Below, piece after piece: positions 11,111 to 23,693 of a DNA stretch of 64,000 bases. The notes beneath the pieces are model-generated. The model made no database searches, was not told where the DNA came from, and saw only the letters and a program-made list of their open reading frames with translations. The stretch comes from Hydrangea macrophylla (lineage: Eukaryota; Streptophyta; Magnoliopsida; Cornales; Hydrangeaceae), in the NCBI GenBank assembly GCA_033977485.1, contig CM066988.1, positions 8,588,501-8,652,500 on the forward strand, given 5' to 3'. How positions within the stretch are numbered: position 1 is the stretch's first letter; every line of letters starts with the position of its first letter. Position numbers and translations under genes: made by a program.

Positions 11111-12163
11111 ATCTTAAGAACAAGTCTAGATGCTGCTATGAACACTGCAAAACGTCTTTAAGAGAACGAGATCCGCAACTCAGTCCAAGATGTTTTTACA
11201 GAGGCTATTGATATGGTAATGTTGTTCCTATTTCAGTTAATATATACATGTCATGAGTGTTAGAGTTTCATATATGTTACTGGTTCTTTTGGTTAAAAGA
11301 ATTGATGTGCAATTGGATGGTCATATATTGGGTTACGAACCAATAAGCTCTATACACCAAACATATATATATATAGATGTATGTCAGCATTTCCGAAGAA
11401 AAAAAAAACATGTATTATTTTAATAAATATATTTGTTGTGTAAATTTATGTGACATTACATGTTGATAAATCCTTTACAATCCTAGTAATGTATCACTTT
11501 AGTCGACTATCCAAAGGTTGTAGCCCAACGGTTATGGAAGTCTTTTGGCTTAAATAGTTATTCTAAGTCTTTACAGTTTTAGGAAAGAAAATTAACCATA
11601 ATGTTAAATGATTGCTTTTATAATCCAAACGGTTAAAAGGAGTGAATGTTAGTTTAGTGGTGAATGACAGTTTTGATAAGATCATAAAGGACTTTGTGAC
11701 TTGTGAACAAATAAGCTATATATGTATCTATTGGTGAAATGAATTAAGGATTTTACTAGTGAGGGTATTAAACAAAAATATGTGAGTATTTTTCTTTTAT
11801 TAAATAGAATGTTGGATTATTTTAATAGAAAAGATATCAATGTTGCTTTCATTTGTTTTAAAGTATTCATGGTGGTGCTTTCAACCAATGAATTTTATGA
11901 TTATACAAAGTTATACGGTTTTGATCAATATGTTATAAAGCCTTTAGTGGGCATTGAATTCAAATGAATGGACAGAAACTTTTTTCTTAAAGGATTGTTT
12001 GATGTCTTCAATAGTCATTTTTTTCTTGTGGAGTGTTTAAATATAATAATTTAATGGCTTTTAAATTGCCAACGTCTAGCATAAATAGACTTCTACATAT
12101 ACTCTATATGATTTGGGTGTATCAATCTATTGTTCAACATCCATTCAGCTTCTACACTATGGT

Positions 12164-12205
<42 letters not shown>

Positions 12206-13830
12206 GCAGTATGAATTAAGGGATGGTGGGAGTTCTCAACCTTCTATTTTTTTGTCCCATCTATACAATTGAGTATAGAGTGCATGATAAAGATCATTAC
12301 ATAGAGTTTGGCCATGAAGGAGTAAGTAAGCTAAATGCTAAATTTTTATCCATTTACTTTAGAAGAAGATCCTATTTATTTAGAAGATGCTCTTACCTCT
12401 TTAAACTTTTGAACCCGGTGGTTTTATTGAAAAAAAAAATATAAAGCTACCATAGTAGCTAAGGGTTTGTAAACAAAAGAAAAATGTTGAGTTTTTTATA
12501 CCTATTCTTCTGTTTGACATCCATTAATTTATAAGTTGTTGCTGATATTTGTGAGTTGTATATTTATCACAAGGATATTCAAACCATAGTTTTAAATGGA
12601 GAATTAGAGGTCAAAAATTGTTTAGATAAACCAGGAGGATTTTACAGATCCAAATAAGAATAAGGTGCAAATACTTGGTATATGGTTTAAAATTCAGCAT
12701 CCAAATTCTGAACTGAAAATCTTGATTCAGCCATTATTTCAAATAGTTTCAAAATTAATGAAAGTGACATGTTTACTTGGAGATGATTTAATTTTGGTTG
12801 TATATTAGAGATTATAGAAGACACCAAGAATTATTGTCACTTAATTTTAATATGAAAGGATTTGGATGAAGCGAGTGTAATTTTAGAGATTAAAATTACA
12901 ATAGTTCTTGCTGGTATTTTTTTTTTTATTATCAATTCTATGAGGTTGAAAAAGGTTTTGAAAAAAAAAAAAAGGCAAATTTATTACAAACCTTTTTGTA
13001 GTTCTTTTGTTTCGATAGTTTGATTATTCAAAAATGATTGTGCTATGATTCATCAAAAGGAATATGATAGTACTTAAATGTTACATGAGATATATGCTTA
13101 GTATTACACACCTTTATGTTATGAGTTATATGTGGATAAAGACATAGTGGGAGTTAGGAAAGTTGATTTTCTTCAAGTATGACAATTTGTGCTTACTAAG
13201 TCTTTATTTTTGAACATACTCAAGCTTATAATTATTTTGGTGTTGGCACTTTTCTACCTACGATATTTTTCCAAAAGTATTGATGTAGAGGCCCGCCTGT
13301 TATGTATTTCTTTCTTATGAAAAGTGAAATTGAGATACATAAGTTTTTTCACATGAAGGAAATTTGGTGCAAAAAGCAATTTTACTTTAGCAAAACTCTA
13401 TGCTCATTTGGTGAGATGTGAATCTCAATTTTGTACTTATGAGAAACCGTGTTTTTCTTGGAGGAGAAATTTGTGGTGCCTAGTAAGCAAAATTTTGAGA
13501 ATTGAAAAAAAAAAGATTTATTGAAAAAAATGTGATTTTTACAAGCTTTTTAGAACGCTTGAGGTTGTGAATTTTGGAGCCTAATGTACGAGTTTTACTC
13601 AGAATATTTTGAAAAGATTTGAGTAAATTGACTTCTCAAATAACTCAGTGATGAAGCATATTTTTCGTTGAGTTTTGCTTCAACTTTTTATAATGACTAT
13701 ATTATATATGTCCAATGTGGCCCAATATTTATTCCGAGAAGAAATGAATTTTAAAATACAAAATATTCTAATTTTCCTAGAGTTGTGGGAGGATATAGCG
13801 ATTCGAATAAATTTTCAAATTCATATGAGA
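11111..13830 (+). other. Eroded interior of copia element A
   Basis: By position this would hold gag, protease, integrase and RT, but no frame longer than about 75 codons survives and I could not place any domain with confidence. An (AT)n microsatellite lies at about 12163-12200. Poly-A/T runs are common. Confidence 0.5.
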
Positions 13831-14283
13831 CTAAATCAATGAGTGGATTTATTTCTCACTTAGTGGAGTTGCAATGTCTTGGAAGTCGTCCAAGCAAAGT
13901 TGCATATCGAAGTCAGTAATGGAAGATGAGTTTATAACTATTGGAAACTAGTAATGAGACTAAGTGGTTCAGAAACTTCTTAGTAATTGTTCCTATATGG
14001 GATAAACCAACTAAATCAGTGTTTTACATTGAAATAGCCAAGCTGAAATAGGCCAAGTTATGAATTAACTTTAATATGGCAAGAGTAGGCATATACGCCT
14101 AAAACATAATATTGTGAGGCAATTGCTTGCTTAAGAATGAAGATATATCTATTAATTTTGTAAGGTCAGAATTGAAATTGACTGACTCTTTAACAAAAGC
14201 ACTAGGAAGAAAACTAGTGTATAAAACATCGAGGGGAATGTGACTTATGCCTATAACAAAAATCAACAATGATGGTAACCCAA
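13831..14283 (+). pseudogene. Copia RNase H remnant of element A
   Basis: Across shifting frames the translation shows KSMSGFISHL (family form KSTSGFIFTL), then SRPSKVAYRS, NETKWFRNFLV, and near the end ISINFVRSELKLTDSLTKAL followed by GRKLV. These are the order and spacing of a copia RNase H tail. Stops and frameshifts are frequent. The text runs up to GGTAACCCAA, where a solo LTR inserts, and resumes at CCTATGTAATTGG at 15925. Confidence 0.85.
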
Positions 14284-15919
14284 TGACACGACTAAATAGT
14301 TGTGCGCTCTTGTGCAACACCCAAGTGTAGGTGATCGTGCAAGTAATATAGTACTGGAAGTCCAGGTCGATCCCACAGGGAAGGAATAGGAAGATTATCT
14401 ACTAAGTTACAACTTAAAGAAAATAAAATAAAAATTAATGAAGGATTGGAGGTTCTAATGAATCCTACTTAATTGAATTAAACTAAATAATAAACTAAGC
14501 ATATAGAAACATAACTAATTAAATAAATAAACTAAAGGTGTTAGAAACACGAGAATCCACATTGATCCTAACCATCTACCATGCATACTCATTAACGTTC
14601 TATGGAGTTCATTCCTCTTCAGTATTCCGTATTTTTCTAAAGAGAAAGAATCAATAGCCCTTTCATGACCGGGACTACATCATCTCAGTTGGTTTAAAAT
14701 TCTTGGAAGACGGTTTAAAATAATGGTAATTACTTGCACTCTAAATGGTGTTAGCATTCACAGTGGTTTTCAAAAGTCATTGAAGAAAAGGCCTTAAGGC
14801 TTTATGTTCTAAAAACTGTTGTGACAAACTGAGCTTATTGAGACAATTTGATGACAGATTTCTAAAACAGAAAGTCATGGAATACTTAAAAGAATCATCT
14901 CAAGAATTAGCATGTTCGATCGATCGAAACGCTCTCGATCGATCGGACATCATCATCCTTCAATCGATCGAAATATCTTCGATCGCTTGACTATGGCTCA
15001 GGTTTGATCGATCGAAATATCTTCGATCGATCGAGCCTAGGTTTCTAAAGATTGCATGGCAGAGGTTGAAAATTAATATTTCATCACATATTTCCAACGT
15101 CTAAACTACGGAAACATGATTAAACTAATACAGGAATAACAAAATAGAGTAATCATAATAGCTAGATTAATAAACAATCAAATAGAGAAAAGGAAAAGAA
15201 AAACCTAGAATAATCTGAATATAACTTGTAATAAACATGAAAGAAACTTGAATCTTCAATAATCTTCAGTAAATCAATGGAAAAGAGGAAGAAAAACAAG
15301 AATCTAACCTCATCTATTCCTAATCTAACCCTAAAACTACCTTAAAACTGTTGTTTTCTGCGTTCTGGAGCGTCCTCCCTTCGTCTGGTGTCAAAACGAC
15401 TTATATATAGGGTTCCTGCAGAGTTTACACAACTTTTGGATGAAAATAAAGTTCGATCGATCGAGCATAGTTCGATCGATCAAATTCTCAATCGATTGAA
15501 CTCTGCTCAAGGGTTTGAACTCTCTGATTTTGACAACTCTGCGCACCGATGGTAGAATGGCCATAACTTTTCACTCGGATCTCGGATTGACCTCTCGTTT
15601 GCGGCCACACGAGCGTAACTCAAAGATCTACGTTTCATATCTCTGGGAAAATCTTCCAAATATGAAGTCTTCATTGTCAAAATTGGCGTTTTCTCAGCTG
15701 CTTCTCTTGTTCTCTTTACCAGAATCACTTTCTTTAGCTCCACTTCATTGATTTGCATTCTAATACCTATAAAACAACGCATAAACATATGTTTTAGCAT
15801 TAACACAATAAAAATAACATTGTTATTAGAACGCACCTAAATCTAAGGACTTTAGGGATAAAAGTATGCATAAAAGACCATATAATACACAATAAATATG
15901 CACTTTTCACCTCGAATCA
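14284..15919 (+). repeat. Solo LTR inserted in copia element A
   Basis: A 1636-bp unit starts TGACACGACTAAATAG and ends CACCTCGAATCA. It is flanked by perfect 5-bp duplications CCCAA (14279-14283 and 15920-15924). No internal region or second LTR is present, so it is a solo LTR produced by recombination between LTRs. It carries clusters of TTCGATCGATCGAA palindromes at 14917-15035 and 15451-15500. Orientation is not fixed. Confidence 0.85.
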
Positions 15920-16469
15920 CCCAACCTATGTAATTGGAGAACCCAAGAAATAGGTTCATATGGGTAATAACAAGTCATTGGTTTATTGGAGATGCACTAT
16001 AAGTTTATTATGTTATTGTCCATTTCTATGGTGTATAGTGCAATTGCAATGTGAAAGGTTGAGTTAAACTCTTAATGAATTCCATAATCCACATAAATTG
16101 GATGGTATGTTTAATTGCAATGCATATTTGATGGATTCACCTATATAAGTGTGAAAGTGGGCCGCTTTCTATGAAAACTTAGGCAAGTTTTCTAGAACAC
16201 TTATGAAAATTCAAGACTAGCGCAGGGCCTAGAGGTGCCACACCGATTAGAGTTGCTCAGTTTTTGAGAAGTTAATGTGGGTATAAGACGATTGGTTTAC
16301 AATAAGGGATTCTGGTTCATAGAAATTTTATTTCACCAATTTTTTGTAGATCACTTCTTGTATTCCTAGGGACTGGTTCATAGCCCTAAAGGCACCAGTT
16401 TTGATGCATTAAATTCTCTTGCTCCACTCCTTTTTATATGTGGTTTGAATTTTTGAAATAGGGGGGGAT

Positions 16470-17803
16470 TGTTGAATTTTTATTATCTTTTTTGGGCTTT
16501 AATTTCAAAAACCCAAACTTAAGCCTATAAGCTTGAAGTGACTAGTATCCCACATTGCTTAGGAAGGAGAGTTTTGTGCGGACATGTGGGGCGTACACGA
16601 ATGTCGGTCAATTTGTACGCTCGCACATACGAGAGAGTGGTCACGTTTTTTGAATTTGCTCCCTGGAATTAATTTTTGTGCACATGTTTATAACAAAGAT
16701 TAATCTCAAGAATTTATGTTACTGATGGAGAGTCATTAATGTTTTAAAAACTAGTTTTAAGTATACTTTAATTCTCTAAGTAACTGTCGGGGTAGTCATG
16801 TTCTATATATACATCCCAACTCCTTCCCTTTTATTAGAGTGTGGTTCTTCTTTTCTATCTAATTTCCTTCCTCTCTCTCTTTCTATATGCTAACAAAGTC
16901 CAATGGAGGTCTCCATTAATAAGCTTCTTTGGGCTTTCGGTTTATATGTATTTCCAATCTGCTTGCCCACTTACAGTGTAGCGTATGCATAGATTTGGTT
17001 TTTCACTTTCAACCCAAGAAGCACTGGATTAATGGAAAAACATCCTGCTATATATTTATTTATTCATTTATATATTTTTTGCAAATTCTTACTCTGGTTT
17101 TGGAGCAATTCTGAGCGCTCAATATTTTTTCCAATTCGAGTGCACGTTTGGAAGATTCTGATTGCTGAGTCCTGGAGGGCATAGCGCTGAGACCTTGTGC
17201 ATCGAGTCAGGGCCGGTCTCGAGTATTTAGAGGCCCGGGACGAACTACTAAAAGGGAGGCTCTTATACGGACCCTTGGGGCGATTTTTTGGGGGTCTACT
17301 TATACATAATTGGAAAAAAATTTTAGTGTTTACTTATACCTAATTGACAATTTTTTTGTGGTATACTTATAATATGTGTCTATTTGTGAAACTTACACAT
17401 TGTATGGTGTCTTTCAAAATTCTAGAGGGGCCTATTTTTAAAACTCAAAAAATTCTTATACTGAAAGTGTAATTTTTAAAATTCTAGGAGTATTTGCTTT
17501 TGAGTTTTATATGCATCTATATAAATATATATGTAGTTGATGACACTAAATTGGCCTTTGGGGAAGGCCTAAATGTATAACATTAAAAAATATCAAGGTA
17601 AAAATGTAATTATGAAAATATCATGGAGGCCCTCAAAATTTTGTGAATTTTGGTGGCCCGGGACGGTTGCCCCATTTGCCCACCCTGTGGGCCGGCCATG
17701 CATCGAGTCATTGACTTCGAGGGGCGGAATTGTTCTTAAGGATAGTGCAAACTGTTGCACACTTTAATCAGAATTCATAGCACTATCCTACTATTTTTCT
17801 ACA
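16470..17803 (+). repeat. 3' LTR of copia element A (hAT-interrupted)
   Basis: Starts TGTTGAATTTTTATTATC right after the polypurine tract and ends TTTTTCTACA. It matches the 5' LTR on both sides of a 493-bp insertion at 17208-17700. Differences from the 5' LTR are scattered substitutions and small indels. Confidence 0.9.
17208..17700. mobile_element. Non-autonomous hAT element
   Basis: 493 bp with imperfect terminal inverted repeats, CAGGGCCGGTC at the left and CATGGCCGGCC read inward from the right. It is flanked by a perfect 8-bp duplication CATCGAGT (17200-17207 and 17701-17708). The 8-bp duplication and the CAGGGCCGG terminus are typical of hAT elements. There is no transposase ORF. The empty-site sequence is visible in the 5' LTR around 11008-11020. 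Confidence 0.93.
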
Positions 17804-18883
17804 ATTCTTTGTGCCTATTTGTTATTGCTTATTATTCCATTTTGAGCAGTATTGGTGACCCAAACTACTTTTTGATCTGTTTATTGCAACAAAAAATAAG
17901 CAGATCTTGTCAAAAAAAGCAATTGGGCAATAAGCAGGTAGGGGGTTGCTTTTCAAGATTCTCTCTATTTTAATCAATTTCACAACATACAACCAAACAC
18001 TTCAACCATAATAAGCAGTTCTACTTTTAAGCAGTTATATCAATCACGATCAAAATCATATAAGCATAAGCATAATATAGACAAACGGCCTTTGTGCCTT
18101 AAAGTCATTGCGATTGTGGCCCCCAAATCGCAGATATGGCTATCTTGGGTGTTTGGTTACCAAACATTGTGATGGAGAAACACAGAAGAGGGGGGTTGGA
18201 ACTGAGTTGGGTAAAACTTAAAAGCAGCCTTAGGGTTGCTTTTTAGAGAACGCAAATATGGGAAGTCTAATAGGGTGATCCAAAGTCACCTTCATACCCT
18301 CAGGCTTCTCTTTAATTTTCCTCCATCTCCTGACAAGAAAATGATATTCATGCGCTTAGCTTTTGAACTAATACCTTCCATGTCCCACTAATACGAAAAT
18401 ATTATATTACAAAATATTGTATTTTCAATATAAATATAAAAACTATCATATTTAAATCTTTTATTGAACTATTTAACTAAATTAAAATTCCTTAACAATT
18501 ATTAATATGTTGCTAATACATATTGGCATACAAAAATATACAAATCTTTGTTTTTGCAACTATTCGGTCAATATTGGCAATTATTCCTCAATATTCATTT
18601 GTTTTAGCTCTCTAATATAAATTTTTATTTTTATTTTATTTTCTATTCGGTCCTGACTTTTAAATTCAAGTTATTAGACTATAATAATACTAGTCGACAT
18701 TTTAACAGTACCATAATTGTTTATCTTAGTTGATTGTATGATAGTGCAAAAAACTAATTCTTTTAATTCCATGTAGCAAACTTTGTGAAAGAAAAAATAA
18801 AATAAATAAATAATTCTAAACTCTGGAGTATCCATATCCTTGTATGCAAACCAAGGGAAGAGGCCATATCCTCGTGAATCGAG

Positions 18884-18923
<40 letters not shown>

Positions 18924-18954
18924 TCTGAGTTGGCCATACAAAATGCTTGTGGCT

Positions 18955-18997
<43 letters not shown>

Positions 18998-19296
18998 CAT
19001 TTTGAGTTGATCATACAAAATACTAGTAACTTAATGAGATAAAATTTTAGACTTATCTTTTAAATATAATAATAGGTAGAAAAATATGTTAAAGGTGCCC
19101 TTACTAATTAAAGTAAATAGTAAAAACCTAGTTTTTTTTTTGCTTAAAATTAATTGCCCAAAATTAAAAAAATGCATGTGCCCTTACCGGTCGGAACTCA
19201 TAAAAATAGCGGCTTTAAAACAATAGGATATCTAACGGCTTTTACAATCGCTTAATAATAAAATAAATAAATAAAAATAAAAATAAAAATAAAACA
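17804..19296. other. Intergenic region with two (GA)n arrays
   Basis: No gene was seen. Two GA microsatellites (about 18887-18920 and 18959-18995) each lead into a similar about 40-bp text (TGAGTTGGCCATACAAAATG versus TGAGTTGATCATACAAAATA), so a local tandem duplication includes the microsatellite. The right part, next to the stop codon at 19297, probably includes the 3' untranslated region of the YceD-like gene, which is transcribed leftward. Confidence 0.55.
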
Positions 19297-21950
19297 TCAC
19301 TTTTGCTGCATTTGCTTTCTCAAACCCCCAAGAGGTCCATAACCCTTTTCCTTCACCTCCTGTTTGCTACAATTACAGCTACCAGTGTTAAGATTTGAAC
19401 CGCATTTGAGACACAAACCTTTGCAACTCGGATCACATAGCGCATTGATGGTGATCTCTATATGCACCGTGTCTCTTATCTGCTTTGAAATGTCAATTTC
19501 TCTCTCTTCAGGAGGAAAATACAGACAGTCATCTATATCAATTGAATCTCCGTCGTCGTCTTCTTCTCCATCTTCTCCATCTTCGTCTCTAATAGTTCCA
19601 GAGGTTTTGTATTTGTCTTCTCCGAATATCAGTCCCATGTTTATAACATCACTTTCTTCAATGCGTTCTTCATTTAGTAGAAGTGAGAAGTTGGAGAATA
19701 TGCACTCAGCAGCTGGCTCACCACACCTTCAACATAAAAATTAAACAAAAATCAAATATTTGCCATAACTAAAAAAAAAATATATAGTAATTTAAGACAA
19801 AAACATATATCATTTGCTGAAAGGAATCCTAAAACTTTAACTTTGAATGTTCTGAGGGCACTTGGATCTATTGTTGAAATTACCCAGAGTAAGGAGTTGT
19901 ATAAAAAATGGACTGAATTATATACCCTAAAACCATCTAAACAGTAAGTGCTCCTGCAGTATACTAGTGGTGCATCCTTATAAAGCTTTCTTCATTTGGG
20001 GGAACCTATCCCCTCCCCTGAACATCTGAATATATGTGTGGGTGTCTGTGCATGTATATATGTATATCAGTATCTGTGCATGCAGTCCCCTTCTGGTGCG
20101 GGATCCCGCACCATAAGAAGGTGCGGACTTCTTTCGTGGCCGTTGGATCATCGTTTTATTAAGGGTATTTTTGTCATTTCACCGTCTTTAATGATGATCC
20201 AAGGACCACGAAAGAAGTCCGCACCTTCTTATGGTGTGGGATCCCGCACCAGAAGGGGACTGTCTGTACATGTATATATGTACATCAGTATATATATACA
20301 CATAAAAAAGGACTGTTGGAGATGGGCTTACTTCGATGCTTTGTACAGGTATTTTTGTTTCACTAATTACTACTATTCTAGGTACATCATGGTACGGGAT
20401 TATTTGGACACATAAGATAAAATTTTGGTTCACTTCTATTGAATCTCCGAAACTTTCAGGAATTACAAAGAGAATTGGACATGACAGGGAGAAAAACAAA
20501 AAACAATTAATCAACAAGAGTAAACCAGTGAACTAGGCGATTTGGATATGATAAGATGGGTTTAGACTTCTAGAGCAATAATTAAGATTCCCACTTATTT
20601 TAAAATTAAAAAAAAAAAAATAATAATCACACAAGGTAATAATCCACGAAAATCAGAATTAAGAGACTGTTCCAACAAACTGAATTAAACAGGATCAGCT
20701 TTCTCAGAAGAACAAACATAAAGCATCTAAACAATTAAAGGCTCTTAACAGAAGCGAAATTTAGGCACTGTTTGGTTCATGGATTTAGTAAGAGAAAGGA
20801 AAAGAATACACTTTTCTTTGTTCAGTTAATTAGGAAAATAGTGAATAATATAGGAAGGAAAAGGAAAAAAGAAAGAGTGAAAATAAGGTAAAATATATAT
20901 ATATATATATATATGGCTGCCACCCACCCTCGACTAGAGTGACTGCAAATTACTAGGTTTTTTAATGTTGTGACTCACTTCCCTTCCTCCTTTCTCAAGT
21001 TCCTATAATAATTTGCACTTTTTTAAACTTCCAATGTTATTCCAGAATGGAGAAAATCTTTTTGTTTTTCTTCCTTTTCCTTTTTCTTCTCTACATCCGG
21101 AGACCAAACATAGCCTTAGTATCCATACAAAGAATGTGCAAGGGGTACTACGCATGCAGTTGGGGATTGGGATAACAAACATAAAAAATTGGAGTTTATA
21201 AATACGAGTAATTTTTTGGGCACAAAAGAAATGCACAAAAGATACACATAAAGAGTTTGTGCCTATCTCTCTCTTGGTGAGGTCTACTGAAACTGTGGGG
21301 TCCACTGAAGAGAGAGATACACATTGTTCTTTTTGTGCATTGTTTTTGTGTAATTCTTTTGTGCCCAAAGAGTTACTCGATAAATAAATAGAAGTGTACC
21401 TATTGCAGGCGAGAGATATAACTGTTCGTACAATCCCGTCGAGCCTTAACTTGTGTCTCTTCCTGGTTACATCAATGGATATCAAGACAGGAGTTCCAAG
21501 TGGAAAATCCTTCACTGCTTTTGTAACCCGCAATCCCATCACTGAAGCGCGAGATATTGAAAGCTCACTCGAAAGCTTTACCAACCCTAACCTCTCCAAA
21601 GTTGTGCAGTATTCTAAATGTGAGATCGAAGGATTTCTCTTATATACAATTGCTCCTTCCCATGGTGAATCCGAGTCTTCAATTTCTCCTTGTAATTGAT
21701 CACCCCAACCATAAGTGATGTCACTTTCCTCCGTATATACCTCATTATTGGGGTTCGTGCATTCTCGGGCAATAAACTTCTTCTTGGAAATTTTATGTGT
21801 TTTAACCAAAGGTAGATTTCGGGTAAGTTTGCAAAGGCCAAACGTGAAGGTTGGGATTGAAAGAGCGTCTCTTTGAGTTTTCAAATCTAGTTTGAAATGG
21901 GTAATACGAGGAGAGGGAAGTATGTAAGACGAGGAGAATACAAATGACAT
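19297..21950 (-). CDS. Large ribosomal RNA subunit accumulation protein YceD homolog (DUF177), plastid
   Basis: Two-exon gene. Exon 1 (21950-21400) starts at ATG 21950 and ends ACTCGCCTGCAATAG before the donor GTACAC-type sequence. Exon 2 (19726-19297) begins after a TTGAAG acceptor and ends in TGA/TAA at 19297. The spliced length is 981 bases, 326 residues. The first 60 or so residues are rich in Ser, Thr and Lys, as in a plastid transit peptide. The body holds [18 protein letters not shown], then across the splice [15 protein letters not shown], then [14 protein letters not shown], an acidic stretch, [20 protein letters not shown] and a cysteine-rich tail ([18 protein letters not shown]...CNC). 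This order matches DUF177/YceD proteins, needed for 23S rRNA accumulation in bacteria and chloroplasts. The intron (21399-19727, 1673 bp) contains three MITEs. No frame damage was seen; I judge it functional. Confidence 0.93.
20083..20262. mobile_element. Long-inverted-repeat MITE (Mutator-like) in the YceD-like gene intron
   Basis: 180 bp made almost wholly of two inverted arms of about 75 bases, starting CAGTCCCCTTCTGGTGCGGG and ending with its complement. Each arm contains the palindrome GGTGCGGGATCCCGCACC. The flanks TCTGTGCATG (20073-20082) and TCTGTACATG (20263-20272) match at 9 of 10 bases. A 9-10 bp duplication and long terminal repeats point to Mutator-like elements; no coding capacity. 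Confidence 0.85.
20764..21115. mobile_element. Tourist-like (PIF/Harbinger) MITE in the YceD-like gene intron
   Basis: 352 bp. The left end GGCACTGTTTGGTTCA and the right end read inward GGCTATGTTTGGTCTC form terminal inverted repeats of the Tourist type, flanked by TTA at 20761-20763 and 21116-21118. It contains an (AT)n run near 20893-20912. No transposase. Confidence 0.88.
21206..21378. mobile_element. MITE, GAGTAAT family, in the YceD-like gene intron
   Basis: 173 bp with inverted ends GAGTAATTTTTTGGGCACAA and, read inward from the right, GAGTAACTCTTTGGGCACAA. The flanking 9-mers share a 7-base core ATAAATA. The same family has a better-preserved member at 37578-37751 with a perfect 9-bp duplication. 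It ends 21 bases inside the intron from the exon 1 donor. Confidence 0.85.
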
Positions 21951-22318
21951 TTTGGGTTCTTTTTAGATTTGGCTGAGGATAATAGAATAAGGCTGTGGAG
22001 TGAGCAATGGATTGGGTTTCTGGTTTAACTTGCAGATTTATAGGGAATTATGACAAATTCGGAGTATGAATAACTCTAAAAAGTCGAGAAAACTGAGAAA
22101 AGGATAGGTTGCCTATTGTAAGACCCAGATCTGGAAGATTAATTGTTAGAAAGTTAGAATAAGAAATGTGAATTAAAATACGCCAAAAAATTGAGAAGTC
22201 ATTGAAGTAATTTGCACACCACATTGATACTTTTCAATAAAAATTATACTGCATTAACAAAAACAAAGACTACACTATAGAAAAATTAAGGAAAAAGAGT
22301 AATCCAGTGGAAGACTAT
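21951..22318. other. Upstream region of the YceD-like gene
   Basis: No ORF. It should hold the 5' untranslated region and promoter of the leftward YceD-like gene; I cannot fix a transcription start. The sequence is AT-rich with no repeat of note. Confidence 0.4.
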
Positions 22319-22497
22319 GAAGCACTGACACAGACACATCGACACGGATATGACACGATACCGGCACGGAGACACGACAAAGTCCTAAAAATATTGCACG
22401 TCGACAATGCCAAAAATGTGTACGTGAAGTTTCGTGTCCGTGTGTCGGACACGACATGATATGCGACATGTTACCTATTTTGAAGTGTCGGTGCTTC
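22319..22497. mobile_element. Short inverted-repeat element (MITE-like)
   Basis: About 179 bp between GAAGCACTGACAC and its complement GTGTCGGTGCTTC. Inside it is rich in GACAC/GTGTC units in both orientations, including GTGTCCGTGTGTCGGACAC. A 3-bp CTA occurs just outside each end, with one extra base on the left. The superfamily is not certain. Confidence 0.6.
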
Positions 22498-23662
22498 CTA
22501 GCTGGAAGATGATGCTAGAAGACAAAACAGATACTTCATAACACATCGAAATTAATATTGGATTTCCCCAAATAAATAAAGATTGCTGCAACCAAGAATT
22601 GGAATAGATAGTATCATAGTACAATGATGATTTTTTACTCAAGTTATTACAATTTACATTAATGCCCCGTTTGTTAAGGCGTAATTTTCTTTTAATGGGA
22701 GAACATTTTTCATGTAAAATGATCTTTTTTCCGTTTTCTTTAAGGTGTTTGTCTAATATACCAAAAACATATATCAAATACTTTTAAGTGTATGCCATGA
22801 AGAAAAAAAAAGGAAGAAGAAGAGCAATTTATGGTTTTTTTTTTTTTTTTTTCCTGCAATCACCAGTACTCCTACTGCTCCAATATGAAACATCTCTCAA
22901 TGGCACCTGATTGAACAACTTGTGAGCATTGCGTAATTCTCCACATTTCACATACATATCAAGTAAATGAAGTAGTCCTAAAATACGAATCAAACTCCAA
23001 CCCACCTTTCAAACCCAAGCCTATGATGACACCTACCTCATACAATATGTGATAAGTCTGCACAGGACTTGAGGTTACAAAAGGAAATGTAAACTTACTG
23101 GCTCAAAGACCAGACCATAAACTATGGTAAAAAGTAAATTAGTTTCTTTTGAATTTAACAATATTCTATAAATCGCTAGGTACTGGAAGGGGGGCCTAGG
23201 CGAAAAATTAATAGCAATATAGATACAATTTTCATCATATAAAACAAAACTCACATTATCTATCACTCCAATCTAAAGGATGAAGAAACGAAACGACCGA
23301 AACTTTTTGGGTTTTCGTAGTCGACCGAAACGAAACCCACCAGCAGGAATCACGGAATTCCAGTGCTTCAAGCACGAAATGAAGGAAGTCAGTTTCAGTG
23401 GTGTGTTTTGTTCGTCAGAAAGAAACACAGATGTTATGTTTCCAAGGAAAGGAAACGAGAGTACATGCGTCGAATCGAATGAATCATATGTTCAGAGACA
23501 GAGAGAGACCCATCCCATGTGAAAGCTGAAAAGTGGGTGTTTCAAATTTCAATCAATTTGGAATCCAAATGATTTATGGGGAAAAAAATTATGGGGAAAA
23601 CCAGAGATTCTCTACAAACTAAAGAATATGCAGTAAATGAAAAGACTGTGCTCGTGTATATT

Positions 23663-23693
<31 letters not shown>

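Larger units (their letters stand above)
10275..17803 (+). mobile_element. Decayed Ty1/copia element A with both LTRs
   Basis: Two closely similar LTRs (10275-11110 and 16470-17803) bracket about 5.4 kb. The flanks are GTTCT (10270-10274) and ATTCT (17804-17808), a target duplication with one difference. The 3' LTR is preceded by a polypurine tract (GAAATAGGGGGGGAT, 16455-16469). The interior keeps only a recognisable RNase H remnant, in plus orientation, consistent with copia order. No canonical methionine-tRNA primer site follows the 5' LTR; the text there is ATCTTAAGAACAAG. A solo LTR (14284-15919) and an hAT element (17208-17700) have been inserted into it, so the element is old. Confidence 0.88.

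Noticed and set aside
18674..19018. ORFs of 83-114 codons made of Ser-Leu repeats
   Set aside because: They are translations of the (GA)n microsatellites with no other content.
20083..20262. Possible microRNA precursor from the long hairpin
   Set aside because: Inverted ends and a 9-10 bp flanking duplication make a MITE the simpler reading; no mature small-RNA evidence can be seen.
23280..23522. 80-codon plus-strand ORF as a candidate N-terminal GRF or other gene
   Set aside because: No QLQ, WRC or other recognisable motif; an AT-rich neighbourhood with no splice context.
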